A stretch of 64,000 nt of DNA from Oligoflexia bacterium. GTDB lineage: Bacteria > Bdellovibrionota > UBA1018. The DNA lies in the NCBI GenBank assembly GCA_014378465.1, contig JACMNQ010000018.1, forward strand, positions 22,497 through 86,496, in the 5' to 3' direction. This document shows positions 61,430 through 64,000 of this stretch, piece after piece. Position 1 is the first letter of the stretch. Each line of letters begins with the position of its first letter. The notes under the pieces are model-generated. The model was given only the letters and a program-made list of their open reading frames with translations, was not told the DNA's origin and searched no databases. A program made the translations under genes and the position numbers.

Positions 61430-62575
61430 TCAGTAGGAAAAACCCAGAATGAGGTAGAGGGCCGTTGCACCCTCTGAAAATGCGATATTGGTGCTGCCCA
61501 CGAAGTCGTCAGTGAAGTAGCTTCCAAACAGAGAACAGCCATATCCTGAATGAAATGAGCTCGAGGTCAGCTGTGAAACGCTCGAAGCGATTTTTCCCGT
61601 ATCGATGAAAACCCCCGTCCCGAGTTTCAAGGGCAGGTCGAAAAATGAATCGTGATACCATATCGAGCGAAGTTCGCTTCGGAGGCTCAATGAGTCGTTG
61701 GAGAGGTAGCGGTTCAACGGGAGACCTCTCAGTGTCCCCAGACTTCCGAGCCTGGCCTTTTCGACCAGGGGTGCATCGTTGGAACTCGAAGTCATCCTGG
61801 CCTGAGTTGCCAGCCAGAGCTTGCGTCCGTCGATGAATGAGTCGTAGCGTCGGTAGTCCAGATCAATCCTGGACCAGGCAGGAAGTTGTCCCAGAAACCT
61901 GGGTGAATGGCTCAAGGCCGCTGAAGCGATACTTCCTCTCGATGGAACGAATTCGGAATCACGCCTGTCCCGGATGAATCGTAGATGGGTGGTCGTGTAA
62001 TAGGACGTCTTGCGTGAAGAGCCATACTCATTCTGAAAAAGCGTCGGTCCGCTCTGGGCGGTGGTGAGGGATCGGGAGCGGTTCAGCGTGGGAGCGATGC
62101 CAAGTTGAATATCCCAACCGAGAGACTCGATTTTCTTTCGAACTGCATTTTCAAAAGTGAGGAGTTCCTGTTCATAATAGTAGAAGTTCTGACGTTCAAG
62201 CGTCGTGTTTCTCAGAGTCTGGTCGCCGAGACCGTAGTATCTCTGGTTTTCATTTCTTTGGGCAGTGAGGGCAGAGGTGAACCTCAGGTCATGCTCAGTC
62301 ACGCCGGTTTCTTCAAACTCCAGTTGAATGACGGTGGACCCGTGGGTCGCATGACTGGCTTGAAAAGTGGTGACGCTTTTGAAAGGCTTTACACCGGAAT
62401 CACCATAATCAAATCGCCTTCCGAGGAGACCGAGGGTCACTCCCTGATCAGACGTGTAATTTCCGATCGGGTACCCGGCCCAGTGCACTCCCACAGGGCG
62501 ATCTGAAGCTCCAAACGCGGCAATGGATGAAGATGATGCGAGAGCGGCTATGGACAGAACGATCTTCAGTGACAT
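61430..62575 (-). CDS. Omp85/BamA-type outer-membrane barrel without POTRA domains
   Basis: 381 residues with a signal peptide (about 1-22). The barrel contains LGSLGTLRGLPLNRYL, the conserved LRG-type substrate motif of Omp85/surface-antigen barrels, and DTGKI near the end; the last residues are LGFSY, with a C-terminal aromatic residue. No POTRA repeats precede it, so it is a small stand-alone barrel rather than BamA itself. Neighbours are the AhpD-kinase and a lipoprotein, all on the same strand. Role unknown, possibly outer-membrane insertion or transport. Confidence 0.82.
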   Translation of the reverse strand: MSLKIVLSIAALASSSSIAAFGASDRPVGVHWAGYPIGNYTSDQGVTLGLLGRRFDYGDSGVKPFKSVTTFQASHATHGSTVIQLEFEETGVTEHDLRFTSALTAQRNENQRYYGLGDQTLRNTTLERQNFYYYEQELLTFENAVRKKIESLGWDIQLGIAPTLNRSRSLTTAQSGPTLFQNEYGSSRKTSYYTTTHLRFIRDRRDSEFVPSRGSIASAALSHSPRFLGQLPAWSRIDLDYRRYDSFIDGRKLWLATQARMTSSSNDAPLVEKARLGSLGTLRGLPLNRYLSNDSLSLRSELRSIWYHDSFFDLPLKLGTGVFIDTGKIASSVSQLTSSSFHSGYGCSLFGSYFTDDFVGSTNIAFSEGATALYLILGFSY

Positions 62576-62618
62576 GGTGCTGTCCAGTGTCGCATGGTTT
62601 CCGCGTTCAAGTCATTCT

Positions 62619-63206
62619 TCAGAAATGGCCGCCGGCAGCTTCAGCTTTGGGCTTGATGTCGCCATTTGCGACGACCGCGTCCAATTGCGTCGTGATCTCG
62701 TTGACCGCCAAGGTGAGCGTCTGGGTGGTGCCGTCCACCACGAATGCTCCGTCAAAGCGAATGGTGATGGAGTCGCTCGTACTGAAGGCACCATTTGAGT
62801 TGTTGAGTCGCAGGCTCTTCCCGGAGGCGCAACTTGAATCGAGATCAAACTCAATCCTCCTGTAGGTCCCAGGTGCAATCGTCAGTGAAGCAAGTGGGGT
62901 GGGGCTGGAAGCCAGGAGTTGAACTTCGCCGATGGTCAAATCAATGTTATCGGCGTTTGTACCGCTCGCTGCTTTGAAACGCAGACGTTTGAAACACATG
63001 CTGAAGCCCGACACCGCCGCGTAGGCTGAAGGAAAAAGACTGAAGCCGGAACTGGCAGTCGTGTAGCCGCCCATCTGAAGATTGATCTGAGGGTTACCTG
63101 TCGTGGTGCCTCCGCATCCACCGAGAAGCGCAGAGGTCACGGAAAGAATGGAAAGCGAAATGAGGCTTGCGAGAGGGGTTGATCGAGTCAATGGGTGAAT
63201 TTTCAT
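62619..63206 (-). CDS. Lipoprotein of the CGGTTTGNP type (DUF4382-like)
   Basis: 195 residues with lipobox LLGGC near residue 31 followed by GGTTTGNPQI, a start often seen in Bdellovibrio-type lipoproteins. The beta-rich mature domain is followed by VVDGTTQTLTLAVNEITTQL, recalling DUF4382. It overlaps the stop of the TIGR02147 gene by four bases (ATGA), so it is translationally coupled to it. Function unknown. Confidence 0.8.
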   Translation of the reverse strand: MKIHPLTRSTPLASLISLSILSVTSALLGGCGGTTTGNPQINLQMGGYTTASSGFSLFPSAYAAVSGFSMCFKRLRFKAASGTNADNIDLTIGEVQLLASSPTPLASLTIAPGTYRRIEFDLDSSCASGKSLRLNNSNGAFSTSDSITIRFDGAFVVDGTTQTLTLAVNEITTQLDAVVANGDIKPKAEAAGGHF

Positions 63207-64000
63207 GGTTTCTTCCTCGTGCTGTCAGCGGTGTTGTTGGCTTGGGTGAGTGGAAAGAGGGCCACTTCCACGTGATAGACTGCACTCACTTCAGGCGTCA
63301 CCGGTTCTGAGAGACGTTTTATTTTCTCAATCGCCTCATCAAGAATTCTTCTGGCCTGATCGAAGTTTCCCGGGCTCACTGCAAAGGTGTGGCCCTGGAT
63401 GGAGCGTTCCGCGCTCCGGGTATTCTCGATGGAGTCCGAGGCAAGACTGAGCATTTCGTGATGAAATTTTCCGAGTGCCAGGCGGTAGACGCCACCGACG
63501 CAGTCGATCTGGCGTTCCGGGTTTGCCACTGTACCGTCGGGCTGCACTTTCAAGTAGTCCTTCGAGATCAGAAAATCCAGAGCAGCCTTGATCTCCGATG
63601 CAGGCACGGGCGTCTTCAGTTTCCGCTGGATCCAGGCCGGGTCATTCTTGAAGCCTGGAAGGGCGGCCATTTCCCGGATGGCGACATAGTACCAGCGGGT
63701 CAGGTAACGGTGAACTTCAATCTCACGCGTGTTGGCATCACGGTATTTTTTGAACTTCTCCATATGTTCGAGGGCGGAAAGCTTCTCTTCCTGGGAATCC
63801 GAAGTCCCCAGCTGGACCAGGTAGTTCAGGTAGGATTTCTCCTGCGGATTCAGGCGGAGAAAAGGGGAGAGTTTCTTCAAAGCTTTGTCTGAGAGAATTC
63901 TTTGACCGGAAAGCACCATGGGCAGGTACCCACTCGACAGTTTTGCCTGAACAGCCAGAGACCGAAGTGAAAGTCCAGACTGGCTCGCTTTCAGGTAAGC
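63203..64000 (-). CDS. TIGR02147/DUF4423 protein, 5' part outside the window
   Basis: The frame is open through the right edge of the window, giving 265 visible residues. The N-terminal visible part SLRSLAVQAKLSSGYLPMVL has the helix-turn-helix look of this family, followed by the block near RILSDKALKKLSPFLRL and YLNYLVQLG, then the DUF4423 region to the C-terminus. A methionine at 63919 is inside the conserved region and is not the start. The family is abundant in Bdellovibrionota and some Fibrobacteres; proposed as a regulator, without firm function. It is the upstream gene of the lipoprotein. Confidence 0.85.
   Translation of the reverse strand, partial: AYLKASQSGLSLRSLAVQAKLSSGYLPMVLSGQRILSDKALKKLSPFLRLNPQEKSYLNYLVQLGTSDSQEEKLSALEHMEKFKKYRDANTREIEVHRYLTRWYYVAIREMAALPGFKNDPAWIQRKLKTPVPASEIKAALDFLISKDYLKVQPDGTVANPERQIDCVGGVYRLALGKFHHEMLSLASDSIENTRSAERSIQGHTFAVSPGNFDQARRILDEAIEKIKRLSEPVTPEVSAVYHVEVALFPLTQANNTADSTRKKP

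Noticed and set aside
1..64000. CRISPR arrays, insertion sequences, prophage or integrative element
   Set aside because: No regular direct repeats with spacers, no transposase or integrase motifs, and no target-site duplications at the tRNA genes were seen.

Overview
The window is a GC-rich, gene-dense bacterial chromosome segment from a Gram-negative organism. It carries many lipoproteins with clear lipoboxes, outer-membrane beta-barrels, three tripartite efflux systems and a TIGR02147/DUF4423-type protein. Lipoproteins that begin Cys-Gly-Gly-Thr-Thr-Thr-Gly-Asn-Pro, together with the TIGR02147 family, point to the Bdellovibrionota (Bdellovibrio/Oligoflexia-like). That placement is an inference from gene families, not from a marker gene. 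No rRNA, CRISPR array, phage or insertion sequence was seen. Two tRNA genes are present: Leu (anticodon UAG) and Arg (anticodon UCU).

Layout. 0-7 kb: end of a coiled-coil gene, tRNA-Leu with a consensus promoter and terminator, a small Cys-containing exported protein, and a MarR regulator diverging from a TolC-EmrA-EmrB drug-efflux operon with a palindromic operator between them. 6-13 kb: an App1-like phosphatase, a His-tailed FmdB-type zinc ribbon, tRNA-Arg, a tandem universal stress protein, an SDR, threonine ammonia-lyase, and a divergent FecR / TPR-beta-barrel pair. 13-20 kb: an Alg9/PIG-B-like mannosyltransferase, then a secreted-protein cluster. The cluster holds an M4-like metallopeptidase lipoprotein, a separately encoded protein resembling an M4 propeptide (FTP-PepSY), a free-standing CcmI/CycH C-terminal domain, a Pro/Thr/Ser-repeat lipoprotein and a metzincin lipoprotein.

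20-32 kb: an RND adaptor-pump-TolC operon continuing into a methyltransferase and a copper-type P1B ATPase; a LysR regulator with its divergent exported partner; and a CLC-family channel or antiporter. 32-41 kb: a complete high-affinity potassium system on the minus strand (kdpF-A-B-C-D-E), led by a small Cys-rich exported protein and an outer-membrane porin. 41-47 kb: a large exported protein of unknown function, a six-PAS hybrid histidine kinase and a DUF1697 protein.

47-55 kb: a CusCBA-like copper/silver RND operon diverging from an operon for a DUF3347 metal-binding protein, an ECF sigma factor and a membrane protein that is probably its anti-sigma. Both sides of the divergent region carry the same bipartite motif, TGTCACA-N16-CGTA. 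This suggests that the sigma factor drives its own operon and the efflux operon. 55-64 kb: a ceramidase-like membrane protein, a histidine-kinase remnant, a YceI-porin-DUF3108-like operon, a hybrid histidine kinase with an AhpD-like N-terminal domain, an Omp85-type barrel, a lipoprotein and a TIGR02147 protein that runs off the edge.

Main themes: metal and drug export (EmrAB, an HAE-like RND pump, CusCBA, CopA-like ATPase, DUF3347), potassium homeostasis, a secreted protease cluster, and envelope sensing. The most unusual signals are the split M4-like protease/propeptide pair, the mirrored ECF-type promoters, and the AhpD-fused hybrid kinase.
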